Positions 50,932 to 59,500 of a stretch of 63,148 nt of DNA are shown in pieces. This stretch comes from Deltaproteobacteria bacterium (GTDB taxonomy: Bacteria > Myxococcota_A > Polyangia > DRWM01 > JAAZOP01). The translations under genes were made by a program, and so were the position numbers. Location: contig JACRCX010000052.1 of NCBI GenBank assembly GCA_016218815.1, forward strand, positions 1-63,148. Direction: 5' to 3'. The notes beneath the pieces were generated by a model. The model saw only the letters and a program-made list of their open reading frames with translations. It was not told where the DNA came from and ran no database searches. Positions within the stretch are counted from its first letter, which is position 1. Each line of letters starts with the position of its first letter.

Positions 50932-51714
50932 ATGAAGTTCACCGACACCGAGCTGATGATCTGCCTGGCGGCGCGCTCGATCGAGGACTCCTCGACCGCG
51001 TTCGTCGGCTACGGCATGCCGCAGATCGCGGCGATCCTCGCCCAGCGCCTCTACGCCCCGGACCTGGTGCAGGTGTACGAGTACGGGGCGATCGGGCCCG
51101 ACGTCGCCACGCCGTTCCGCCGCAACATGATGGCCGACGCGCGCAACTCGCGCCGCTCCTTCGCCTGGACCTCGATGAACTGGACGCTGGCCTACGCGGC
51201 CGCCGGCTTCATCGACTTCGGCGTGCTCGGCGCCGCGCAGCTCGACCCCTTCGGCAACGTCAACTCCACGGTGATCGGCGGCACGTACGAGCGGCCCAAG
51301 ATCCGCTTCACCGGCTCGGGCGGCGGCAACGAGGTTGCCTCGCTGTGCTGGCGCACGATCCTCCTGGCCGAGCACGAGAAGCGCCGCTTCGTGCCCAAGC
51401 TCGACTTCATGACCTCCCCGGGCTACCTCGACGGCTCCTTCAACGCCCGCGAGGAGGCCGGACTGCCCCGCGGCACCGGCCCCTACCGCGTGATCACCTC
51501 CTTGGCGGCCTACGACTTCGAGCCCCAGTCGCACCGCATGCGGATCATCGGCGTGCGCGAGGGCCAGACGGCGGATTCGATCAGGGACCAGATGCTGTTC
51601 GAGCCGCTGGTCGCGGCGCGCGTGGAGACCCTGGCCCCGCCGACCGCCGACGAGCTGCGCGTGCTGCGCGAGGAGATCGATCCCGACCGTGTCGTCATCG
51701 GACGTCCCGAGTGA
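50932..51714 (+). CDS. CoA-transferase beta subunit
   Basis: A 260-residue partner of the preceding subunit. LVQVYEYGAIGPDVATP holds the catalytic Glu region (E-x-G) that forms the glutamyl-CoA intermediate; FIDFGVLGAAQLDPFGNVNS and FTGSGGGNEVASL are other family blocks. The ATG at 50932 follows GGAAGGGATGCGCGG. The stop overlaps the GTG start of the glycosylase gene (GTGA), so the three genes are in one operon. Confidence 0.87.
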   Translation: MKFTDTELMICLAARSIEDSSTAFVGYGMPQIAAILAQRLYAPDLVQVYEYGAIGPDVATPFRRNMMADARNSRRSFAWTSMNWTLAYAAAGFIDFGVLGAAQLDPFGNVNSTVIGGTYERPKIRFTGSGGGNEVASLCWRTILLAEHEKRRFVPKLDFMTSPGYLDGSFNAREEAGLPRGTGPYRVITSLAAYDFEPQSHRMRIIGVREGQTADSIRDQMLFEPLVAARVETLAPPTADELRVLREEIDPDRVVIGRPE

Positions 51715-52757
51715 CCGTCGTGGCCTCGGACGACCGCGACCGCCGCTCCCTGGTCCGCGACCTCGAAGCGTACCTCATCGGCCTGCGCGACATGTACGGT
51801 GACTACGTGGTCGTCGACCCCGAGGGCACGGTGTCCGCGGCGCGGCCGGAGCCGCGCCCTGAAGGGCGCGGTTCGGTTGCGGGAGGGGCGGGCGCGCCGT
51901 TCCGGTCGGAGCCCCCCCTTCCGAACCGCGGGCTTCAGCCCGTGGCGGCCGGCACGCGTGAGCCGCGCCCTGAAGGGCGCGGTTCGGTTGCCGGAACCGC
52001 ACCAACCTGCCCGCCCGGCCCGCAGCAGACGTCGTTCTTGCCCAGTGACGTCCCGGCCCTGGCGGCCCCGGGCCTGCGGCGGGTCCGGGCCGCGGAGCCC
52101 GGCGTGATCGACTTCGGCCCCGGTCCCGACGTCGTGCGCGGACCTTGCAGTCCGGAGGTCCGGGCGGAAGCGCTGCGCGCGCTCGACGAGGGCCAGGTGA
52201 AGGGCTGCACGAAGTGCCGGTTGTCCCAGGCACGGACGCAGACGGTGTTCGGCGTGGGTCATCCCTGCGCGCGGGTGATGTTCGTCGGCGAGGGGCCCGG
52301 GGCGGAAGAGGACCGGCGGGGCGAGCCGTTCGTGGGCCGCGCGGGGGCGCTCCTGGATCGCATCATCGCCGCGATGAACCTGCGGCGGGCCGACGTGTAC
52401 ATCGCCAACACGGTCAAGTGCCGCCCGCCGGAGAACCGCACGCCGTACCCGGACGAGATGGAGGCGTGCGCGCCGTACTTGCGCACCCAGCTCGAGACCG
52501 TCTGTCCGCAGGTACTCGTCGCGCTCGGTCGCCCCGCCGCCCAGTGCCTCCTCGGCGTCAACTCGTCGCTGGGCGAGCTGCGCGGGCGATTCCACCGGCA
52601 CCGCGGCATCCCCGTGATGGTCACCTATCACCCGGCCTACCTGCTGCGGAATCCCGACGCGAAGAAGGCGACGTGGGATGACGTGAAGCTGGTGATGCGC
52701 TTCCTTGCCGAGACGCCCGATCCCCTTCTTCTTCCGACCGACCCCTCGCGGTGCTAA
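51711..52757 (+). CDS. Family 4 uracil-DNA glycosylase with element-bearing N-terminal extension
   Basis: A 348-residue DNA repair enzyme that removes uracil from DNA. From about residue 160 it is a typical iron-sulfur uracil-DNA glycosylase: GCTKCRLSQART, the catalytic loop VGEGPGAEEDRRGEPFVGRA, NTVKCRPPENRTP, VCPQVLVALGRPA and VTYHPAYLLRNP; four Cys bind the 4Fe-4S cluster. The 165-residue N-terminal extension is unusual and contains three palindromic elements in frame, giving EPRPEGRGSVAG twice and PPLPNRGLQPVAA once. GTG at 51711 overlaps the previous stop and leads straight into a plausible helical start (RSLVRDLEAYLIGLRDMYG). Confidence 0.9.
   Translation: MTVVASDDRDRRSLVRDLEAYLIGLRDMYGDYVVVDPEGTVSAARPEPRPEGRGSVAGGAGAPFRSEPPLPNRGLQPVAAGTREPRPEGRGSVAGTAPTCPPGPQQTSFLPSDVPALAAPGLRRVRAAEPGVIDFGPGPDVVRGPCSPEVRAEALRALDEGQVKGCTKCRLSQARTQTVFGVGHPCARVMFVGEGPGAEEDRRGEPFVGRAGALLDRIIAAMNLRRADVYIANTVKCRPPENRTPYPDEMEACAPYLRTQLETVCPQVLVALGRPAAQCLLGVNSSLGELRGRFHRHRGIPVMVTYHPAYLLRNPDAKKATWDDVKLVMRFLAETPDPLLLPTDPSRC
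51849..51876. repeat. Coding palindromic element, glycosylase copy 1
   Basis: GAG + CCGCGCCCT-GA-AGGGCGCGG + TTCGG, nearly identical to the methyltransferase copy (44487-44514), in the same reading frame relative to the peptide EPRPxGRGS. Confidence 0.75.
51921..51946. repeat. Coding palindromic element, glycosylase copy 2 (inverted)
   Basis: CCGAA + CCGCGGGCT-TC-AGCCCGTGG. It is in opposite orientation to copies 1 and 3 and is still read through without a stop, giving PNRGLQPVA. Confidence 0.7.
51960..51987. repeat. Coding palindromic element, glycosylase copy 3
   Basis: Identical over 28 bases to copy 1: GAG + CCGCGCCCT-GA-AGGGCGCGG + TTCGG. Confidence 0.75.
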
Positions 52758-52801
52758 GCTGCGACGTCCGGTGGCGGGGTGGGGCGGACGGCGGGAGACG
52801 G

Positions 52802-53863
52802 ATGGCGGGCCACAACGGGAACGGGGGCGGACGCAACGGCAACGGCGGGCCGCGCGGCGGCCGACGGGCGGACGGCGAGATTCCGCAAGGAACGATGGCG
52901 ATGCTGCAGCGCCATGGCGCCGCGATGCTGCGCCAGCTCGCCGGGGGGCGCCCGCGCATCCTCGAGCTGCAGGTCACCCGCGGCTGCAACGCACGCTGCG
53001 CCTGGTGCGACGCCTGGCGCGCGCCGGGCAACGACGTCGAGATGTCCGACTACGCCCCGCTGGTCCGCCGCCTCCAGCCGCTCGACGTCGCCCTGGTCGG
53101 CGGCGAGCCGCTCTTGCGCCCCGACCTGGAGCGCGTGGCCGCCTCGATCCGCCTCGGCACGGAGATCTCGTCCCTCATCCTCGTGACCAACGGCGTCGGG
53201 CTCACGGCCGACCGTGCCCGGCGCCTGCGCGAGGCCGGTGTGGACAAGCTGGTCGTGCTTCTGGAAGGGCTGGGCGAGGAGAACGACCACATCCGCCGCC
53301 GCCCGGGGCTTTTCGCGCAGATCGATGGGTTGCTCCCCGACCTGGTCGCCATGGGTTTCCGCGCCGTCCAGCTCCAGGTCACCATCACCGGACGTTTCCC
53401 GGGGCAGCTCGTCGAGGCGGCGCAGTACGCTCGCGAGCGCGGCGTGCGCGTGTCCTACACCGTCGAGCGTCCGGCGCGGCTCGAGGCGCGGGCGATCTCC
53501 GCCGACGAGAACTCGCTGACGGCCCTTGCCGTCGCCATGGAGCAGCTCGCGGGGCTTGCGGAGACCTGGCCGCACGTCGCCTCGTCCCCCGAGTACCTGC
53601 GGCGCGTGGTCCCGTTCCTCCGCGACCAGACGGCCGACTTCCCCGAGTGCCCCGCGGGCAGCGGCTTCCTGCGCGTCTCCCCCGACGGCTGGATCCGCCC
53701 CTGCGCCGACGTCCCGCCGCTCGGCCATTGGACCTCCTGGCCCCTGCGCCCCGCCCCCCCCTTCGACTGCCCCGGCTGCTGGTCGCGCCTGCGCGGCGAC
53801 GGCCCCGCCCCCCTGGGCGTCCGCCGCCTCGTCGAGCTGTACCGGACCTCCTGCGGCCCCTGA
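52802..53863 (+). CDS. Radical SAM protein with SPASM-like C-terminal Cys
   Basis: A 353-residue radical SAM enzyme. The cluster motif CNARCAWC (CxxxCxxC, about residues 61-68) lies in VTRGCNARCAWCDAW; VGGEPLLRPDLERV is the SAM-binding GGE motif. The C-terminal part has CPAGSGFLRVSPDGWIRPCA and PFDCPGCWSRLRG, a SPASM/twitch-like arrangement that may hold an auxiliary cluster, as in peptide- and cofactor-modifying enzymes. The N-terminus is a Gly/Asn-rich tail. The ATG at 52802 has weak GGGAGACG upstream; the frame can be extended to a GTG at 52751 within the previous gene's end. The substrate is unknown. Confidence 0.85.
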   Translation: MAGHNGNGGGRNGNGGPRGGRRADGEIPQGTMAMLQRHGAAMLRQLAGGRPRILELQVTRGCNARCAWCDAWRAPGNDVEMSDYAPLVRRLQPLDVALVGGEPLLRPDLERVAASIRLGTEISSLILVTNGVGLTADRARRLREAGVDKLVVLLEGLGEENDHIRRRPGLFAQIDGLLPDLVAMGFRAVQLQVTITGRFPGQLVEAAQYARERGVRVSYTVERPARLEARAISADENSLTALAVAMEQLAGLAETWPHVASSPEYLRRVVPFLRDQTADFPECPAGSGFLRVSPDGWIRPCADVPPLGHWTSWPLRPAPPFDCPGCWSRLRGDGPAPLGVRRLVELYRTSCGP

Positions 53864-53912
53864 AGATTCCCCGCGTCCGTGCGGCGACCGGTCTCGTTCC
53901 GTCCTCCCACCT

Positions 53913-53932
53913 CCGGCGCCTGAAGGTGCCGG
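53913..53932. repeat. Palindromic element variant
   Basis: CCGGCGCCT-GA-AGGTGCCGG, arms of 9 bp with one G-T pair and the same GA centre and CCG/CGG ends as the element at 44487-51987. It lies in the 193-bp gap after the radical SAM gene. Confidence 0.5.
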
Positions 53933-53999
53933 CTGCACCACGAAGCCCGCTTCGCAGGCTGGGGCCGAGGACCGTCGTTCGCGCGGCGCCACATGGTCG

Positions 54000-54028
54000 T
54001 TGACACCCGCGCCGCGGCGCCGTATTTT
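54000..54028 (+). promoter_or_regulatory. Near-consensus sigma-70 promoter
   Basis: TTGACA at 54000-54005 (perfect), a 17-bp spacer and TATTTT at 54023-54028. It is the strongest promoter match in the window. The spacer is a GC palindrome (GCGCCGCGGCGC) followed by the T-run, so the segment could also act as a terminator of the upstream gene. Confidence 0.65.
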
Positions 54029-54056
54029 TCTTGCCGCTCGGCGAGGTGGAATTGCG

Positions 54057-54173
54057 ATGGCGAGAGGGCGCTGCCCAAATACCTCGTCTAATGTAAGACC
54101 TCCCGAGCCAGGCGAGTACCTTTCGCCGGTGCTAAGCGATCCTCGAACACAGGGAGGCACGTACAACCCATGA
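54057..54173 (+). CDS. 38-aa small ORF, first gene after the strong promoter
   Basis: A 38-residue ORF starting at an ATG with GAGGTGG upstream, about 28 bases after the -10 hexamer at 54023. It reads MARGRCPNTSSNVRPPEPG and ends with GGTYNP. Its stop overlaps the next start by the four bases ATGA. Third-position GC is only about half, unlike the rest of the window but like the gene that follows. It may be a leader peptide that couples translation of the next gene, or a small protein of its own. No family is recognised. Confidence 0.45.
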   Translation: MARGRCPNTSSNVRPPEPGEYLSPVLSDPRTQGGTYNP

Positions 54174-54616
54174 GCACCATTACGATGATCGGTATTGAGG
54201 GGGCTGGCGCTGACGCTGACGAGGTCGACACTGCGCTGTCGGCTCTTCACTATCGCCGCTTGGCGACCATACCCGTCACCGAGGCTTTTCGAGACGAGTC
54301 GGCCGAGTACGCGTCGGGTGTGAGTGAACAGATGAGTTGGTGGGTGGCGGCGAACGGGGATTTGATTGACCTTGACCGAGTGTACGATTTAGCTCGCGCG
54401 CTTCATGCCGCGTCGTTCGACCGGTTCCTGGGAGTTCTTGGCTTGCGGAATGACATCTGGCGCGTGGGATTCCTCTTCTTCGACCTTGGTGATGCGGCGC
54501 TTGCCACACGGGAATTGCCGAGCGTGGGGCGGTTGTTGTGCTGGATTCGTGATACCCTTGCGGGTGGTGCTCCGCTCGGCTCGTTGTATGCCTGGGCAAG
54601 ATGCTCCGCTGGCTGA
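54170..54616 (+). CDS. Hypothetical 148-aa protein of low-GC island
   Basis: A 148-residue soluble protein of unknown family with acidic, helix-rich sequence (ADEVDTALSALHYRRLATIP, MSWWVAANGDLIDLDRVYDL) and Trp/Phe-rich patches near the C-terminus. Codon use is clearly less GC-biased than the chromosome around it, which suggests transfer. It stops about 45 bp before the 40-bp repeats at the IS end, so its C-terminus may have been altered by the insertion. Size and position next to a toxin island would fit an orphan immunity protein; this is a guess. Confidence 0.6.
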   Translation: MSTITMIGIEGAGADADEVDTALSALHYRRLATIPVTEAFRDESAEYASGVSEQMSWWVAANGDLIDLDRVYDLARALHAASFDRFLGVLGLRNDIWRVGFLFFDLGDAALATRELPSVGRLLCWIRDTLAGGAPLGSLYAWARCSAG

Positions 54617-54662
54617 TCGTGGCGGACGGGCGTCGCGTTCGCGGGGCGCGGGGCCGCTGTGC

Positions 54663-54745
54663 TGGACCATCGATCTTTCGCCGGGCGAATTCGCGGTTGG
54701 GGTGGTCCATCGATCTTTCCCCGGGCGAATTCGCAGTCGGCGTGG
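54663..54745. repeat. Two 40-bp direct repeats at the IS end
   Basis: CCATCGATCTTTCGCCGGGC and GAATTCGC with flanks occur twice with a 40-bp period (second copy CCATCGATCTTTCCCCGGGC). They lie on the downstream side of the transposase gene and probably mark the IS terminus. Confidence 0.65.
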
Positions 54746-54890
54746 CGGGAGTTCCCTCCGCGGTGCGGCGTGGAAGCGCGGTTCTGTGGCCTGCGGCGTG
54801 CTACGAGGTGGGGTTGTGGAAGGCGGGGCGGAGGTCCGGCGGGACCGAATGCGATCGGCGAAGAACGCCGCGAGCGATCGCGCCGCGAGG

Positions 54891-56271
54891 TCAGGCTGCC
54901 TTGCGAAGGCGGACCACCGGCAGATGCCGGCGACCCTCGTGGTAGCCGATGCAGAGCCGCAGCGGCGTGCCCTGCGGCGCCCGGAGCTTCCCACGGCCGC
55001 GGGCCGGATACCGGGCGCGGGTCTCGAAGCGAGGACCGGTATTCGCCGGACGTCGGCCTCGATAGACCTCCGTCGGAGTCGCGCCGCCCAAGGCCATGTG
55101 CGGCCGGGAGGTGTTGTACCAGTCGACGAAGGAGGCGACCTCCACCTGCATCATGCTGAGCCGGAAGGGCACGAGGACGCGACGAAGGCCCTCGTCCTTC
55201 AGGCTGCGGATGAAGCGCTCGACCAACGCGATGGATCCATGGCGGCCGAGCGCCCCGAAGCGCGGCCGGATGCCGCGACTGGCACACCACGCCCGGTACG
55301 CGGTGGCGAACTGGGCGCCCTGGTCGGTGATGATGTACTTCGGCGGTCGGCCGACGTTGCGGACGACACGGCCCAGGAAGGCGCAGAGTTCCTTGCCGGT
55401 GGGTTGCTTCTTGAACGTCGCATGGCCCACGGCCTTGCGCGAGAAGTGGTCGATGACGACCGCCACCCACCAGCAGAAGGGCCATCGCTGCAGCAGCGCG
55501 TTCGGCAGCCAGGGCACCCAGAACCCGGCGGCCGTGGGAACGATCGTGAGATCGACGAGCCAGGTGTGGTTCGGGCCGCGGGAGATGATGCGAGGGCTGC
55601 GCGACGAGCCGGAGCCGACCGCAGCCGGCGCCGGGAGGAGGCCGTGCGCCGCGTTGGCCGGGTGCGGGGCCGCCGGGGAGGGCGGGTGTGCGTGCGCCTC
55701 GAGGAACCGACGCACGGTCGAGCGCGCGACGTGCAGGCCGGCACGGGCCAGCATGTTGGCGATGCGCAACGTGCCGAGGGCCGGGAACGCGGCCTTCAAC
55801 CGTTCGACGATCTGGCGGACGAACGAGGGGAAGCGGTTGACGGGAGTCGGCATCCGCACCAGCGCGTCCGGCCCCTCCTCGTCGATGCGCCCCAGCCAGC
55901 TCGCGATCGTCGCGGGCTCGACCAGGAACCGTGCCGCGGTTTGCGCGAGATTGTAGCCTCGGGCAGCCTTGAGCGCCAGGACGGCGAGTCGCTCCTCCGG
56001 CGGGTAGTGCGGCCGGTTGCGGGCCCGGGATGTGGGCGAGGCGGGCGTCCTTGATCCGCAGCTCCTCGGTCAGCAGGGCGACATCCGAACGCAGCCGCTC
56101 GCACTCGCCCGCGAGCCGGACGCGCCGAAGCGGGCTGTCCGCGCACCAGCCGCGGACGTGGACGATGACGAAGTGGGCCAACGCCAGGACGTGGACGATG
56201 GCCGACTTCGCGATGCTCGGCCATGCCTTGGGCAAGGCGACGTTGGGTTCCGGCCGCCGCTGCGTTCGCAT
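54891..56271 (-). pseudogene. Frameshifted DDE transposase (integrase core)
   Basis: The N-terminal part starts at the ATG at 56271 (MRTQRRPEPNVALPKAW), with a coiled segment LTEELRIKDARLAHI, and then loses frame. The rest continues in a different frame as ARNRPHYPPEERLAVLALKA, an HTH region ATIASWLGRIDEEGPDALVR, and the rve core with Asp in HTWLVDLTIV, Asp in YIITDQGAQF and Glu in ALVERFIRSL (residues 103, 179 and 214 counted from the ATG at 55859). Removing one G from the CCCGGGCCC run at 56021-56030 would restore a single ORF of about 460 residues. The family is a DDE transposase with an integrase catalytic core. Confidence 0.8.
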
Positions 56272-56284
56272 GGATGGGATTCTA

Positions 56285-56562
56285 CGGCACGGGCGCTTCG
56301 ATCGGGAGTCGGGCGAAGCCGCCGCGCATGCCCACGACCTCACCGAGGTCGTCCAGGTGCGCCTTGACGCGGTGGACGTGTGGCTGGCCCCGCCGGCGGT
56401 CCGGTCCGCGCAGCAGACGGGCGGCACAGGAGTCGTTGGGCGTCGTCGTCGCGCCGCCCATCCTTGCGGGAGTCGGCGACGTAATGCGGCGCCGACCACC
56501 TCGGCGGCACCGCCTGGAGCGACCGGATCATCCTGGACGGCACGCCGTACCATCCCGGGATC
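56285..56562 (+). pseudogene. Frameshifted 5' remnant of the TcB/Rhs toxin gene
   Basis: Directly after the IS, one frame encodes HGRFDRESGEAAAHAHDLTE and VVQVRLDAVDVWLAPPAV, the stretch that precedes the mid-domain in TcB toxins. Near 56480 the matching sequence continues in the frame of the downstream ORF as ADHLGGTAWSDRIILDGTPY. A frameshift and an in-frame TAA separate the two. The SpvB-like N-terminal part and secretion signal are missing and are not found on the other side of the IS. Confidence 0.65.
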
Positions 56563-59500
56563 GTGAACCGCGTGCGCATCGCCGACGTGAACGGCTCCAG
56601 CACGACCGACGTGATGTGGGGGACGGCGCGCGACTACCAGTTCTTGGACTTCACGGGCGGCATCCAACCGCGCCTCCTCGTCGCCGTCCAGAACGGCATG
56701 GGGAAGACCTCGGAGATCGCCTACCGGCCTTCGACCGCGTACGCGGCCGACGGCCGCGAAGCGGGAGATCCGTGGACGACCTTCGCGCCGTTCCCGATGC
56801 AGGTCGTGGCATCCTCGACCGTCACGGACGGGCTCGGCGCGAGTTACGTCACGGAATACTCGTACCGCAACGCGTTCTACGACGGCTGGGAGGCCGAATT
56901 CCGTGGCTTCGGCGAAGCCCAGGCCAAGACCCTCGGCGACGCGAACTCCCCGACGACGGTCTCCACAACGACCTTCGAGCCGGGCCTCATGCCCGACTGG
57001 GCCTGCGCCGATCTCGCCGACGGGTCGTACCGGCGCGGGTTGCTCAACCCGACCTGTCGCTTCCGCGAAAACCCGCTGGAGGCGCTCAAGGGCGCCGTGA
57101 CGTACAGCACCACCTGCGACGAGTCGGGCTCGATCTGCCAGGGCGTCGGCACGACCGTGTTCAACGTGAAGAAGCTGTACCAGCCGGCGGGATCGGATCG
57201 GTCGGTCTGGTTCGCGTACCCGAGCTACACCACGGGCCTCGTCTACGACACGAGCGTCGTGCCCAGCGGCGAGGCCGATGTCCCCGGCGGCGGCTACCAC
57301 ATCCTCGACCTGGACGGGGAAGGGGAGGGCGACGGCACCTGGACGATACCCCGGAAGAGCTTCTCGGGATCCGGCCACGTGTACACCCTGTCCTCCTGGA
57401 CCGCCGTGGTCGACGCCTGGGGCAACGTCACGAAGAGCGTGAACTACGGTGCCACGGAGCTGACCGGTGACGAGGTGACGACCCACGCCGTCTTCGACGA
57501 GGCGCTGATCCACGACCTCTACATCCACCGCGTGCGCGAGTCGTGGACCAACGCGGCCTACGGCGTGGATCCCGCGGACGACGCCGACGATCCGGCGAAA
57601 TTGGGGCGCACGATCATCACGTACCCGGCGTCCGGCCCGTGCCGTCACCTGCCCTCGAAGGTCGAGGTGGCCGGCTCGAGCGCTTACGCCTGGGACAACT
57701 TCCCGGCGCGGGTGGGCGGCGACCCGCCGACGTTCCGGTACGTGCGATCATCCGCGCGCTACGGCAGGTTCTGTCAGCCGAACCAGACCTGCACGGGTGC
57801 GGAATGCGGCGCGGCGACAGGGATCTTGGGGCAGGCGTGGGTGACCTACGACGACGAGTACGCCGTGTTCCCGGTGCGCGAGACGATCGACGTCTCGCAT
57901 CCTGGGCACGACGGCCCGCAGCCCGCGATCCGCGCCGACGGCACCGGCTCGGTCCTGTCCACCTCGGCCACCTGGTACGCCGAGTACGGCGCGATCCACA
58001 CCGCGACCGATCCGTCCGGCCTCACGACGTCTGTCGCGCTGGACAACCTCGGCAGGCCGGTCCGGATGTACGGCCCCGGCTGTGCGGAGCCGAAGGCGGC
58101 GATCGAGTACCACCTGGGCAGCCCGCTCTCGTACGTGCACACGGTGACCAACGAGGGGGAGTGCGGCGAGGGCGGCACGGACGAGTCGGGTGGCATCGGC
58201 GCCGGCATGGGCGCGGTGATGCAGGCCTTCGCATGGGTCGACGGCATGGGCCGTGCTCGTGGCGCCGTCTCCGAAGGCTCTTCCACCGATGGCCTGTCCG
58301 GCGGCAACTGGATCCGCTCCGGGATCCAGACGTTCGACGCGAAGGGCGCCGTGCAGCGCGCCTACCTCCCCAACGCGATCGTGTTCTCGGTGGCGTCTCC
58401 GGGCTCCTTCTCCCTCGCGCCGGATCCGACGACGCTGTATGCCCGCTCGGCCTATGACGCGTTCGGCCGGGTTACCCGTGCCTGGACGACGGACGGCACC
58501 GCGGTCGTCGCGACGCGCTACGGCGCGCTGGTGACGGACATCTGGGATGCCGGCGACCTCGCTCCCGGCATCTACAGCGGGACGCCGGCGACGACGTACG
58601 TGGACGGGCTGGGGCGCACGGTACGCACGGTCGAGCGGAACCGCTCGGAGGGCTCGACGGCGCTGGAGACTTTCGCCACCAACCTGCGGTACAACTCGAT
58701 CGGAGCGGTCGTGGAGATGCAGCGCGGTGCCGTCAGCGGAGCAGAGCGCGATTCGTCGTTCGTCGGCAACGAGTTCGTGCTCAAGCTCCAGGACTACGAC
58801 ACCCTTGGCCGCCGCATCGTGAACCACGACCCGGACGCCGGGGACTACCGCTACGCGTACGACGCGATCGATAGACTTGTCTCGACCAGGGACGCGCGCG
58901 GCGTCATCAACCGGTACTGGTACGATCGCGGCGGCAGGCTCGTGGCGGAAGATCTGGGCGGCGAGGTGGAGTACTCCGCGACCGGCTGGACCGCGGCCGG
59001 CGGCGCCGACGGGGTGACGTGCCTGCTCGACGTGCACGACCTGCCGGTTCTGCCGCTGCCCGGCGGCGGCTGCTTCGACGTGCTGTACGGGTTCGACGAG
59101 GAGTTCGACCCACCTGCGGAGGCATGGACGACGGAGTGGCTCCCGGGTCCCGGTGCGAGTTGTGCCGGGCATCCCGCCCAGGGCCCACTGGCCGGTCGGC
59201 CGTCCTGGACCCGCGACCGTTCGGGGACGGTGGTGCTGGGCTACGACTGCCACGGGTGGGCCGTGTGGTCGGTCCGCCAGGTGAACCCCGACACCTCGGT
59301 CGGGTACCCCTCGTGGTCGACGTTCGACGAGGCGCAGCGGTTGCTGACGGAGAAGCACCCCGACGGGTCGATGTTCGACTTCGCGTACACCTCGCGCGGC
59401 CTGCTCCACGACGTGCAGTTCGAGGAGAACGTTCCGGACCCGGACGGATCTGGCACGATTCGCGCGTCGCGCCCGCTGATCCGCGAGACCCGGTACGACG

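Larger units (their letters stand above)
54663..56284 (-). mobile_element. Insertion sequence with DDE integrase-type transposase
   Basis: About 1.6 kb. The left limit is set by the 40-bp repeats; the right limit is set by where TcB-toxin homology begins in another frame (HGRFDRESG, from about 56285). Terminal inverted repeats could not be defined with confidence. The transposase gene is frameshifted, so the element is probably no longer autonomous. Confidence 0.6.

Noticed and set aside
53980..54028. Intrinsic terminator of the radical SAM gene (GC palindrome followed by TATTTTTC)
   Set aside because: Not excluded, but the same bases form a near-perfect promoter with the correct 17-bp spacing followed by a ribosome binding site, so the promoter reading was preferred.
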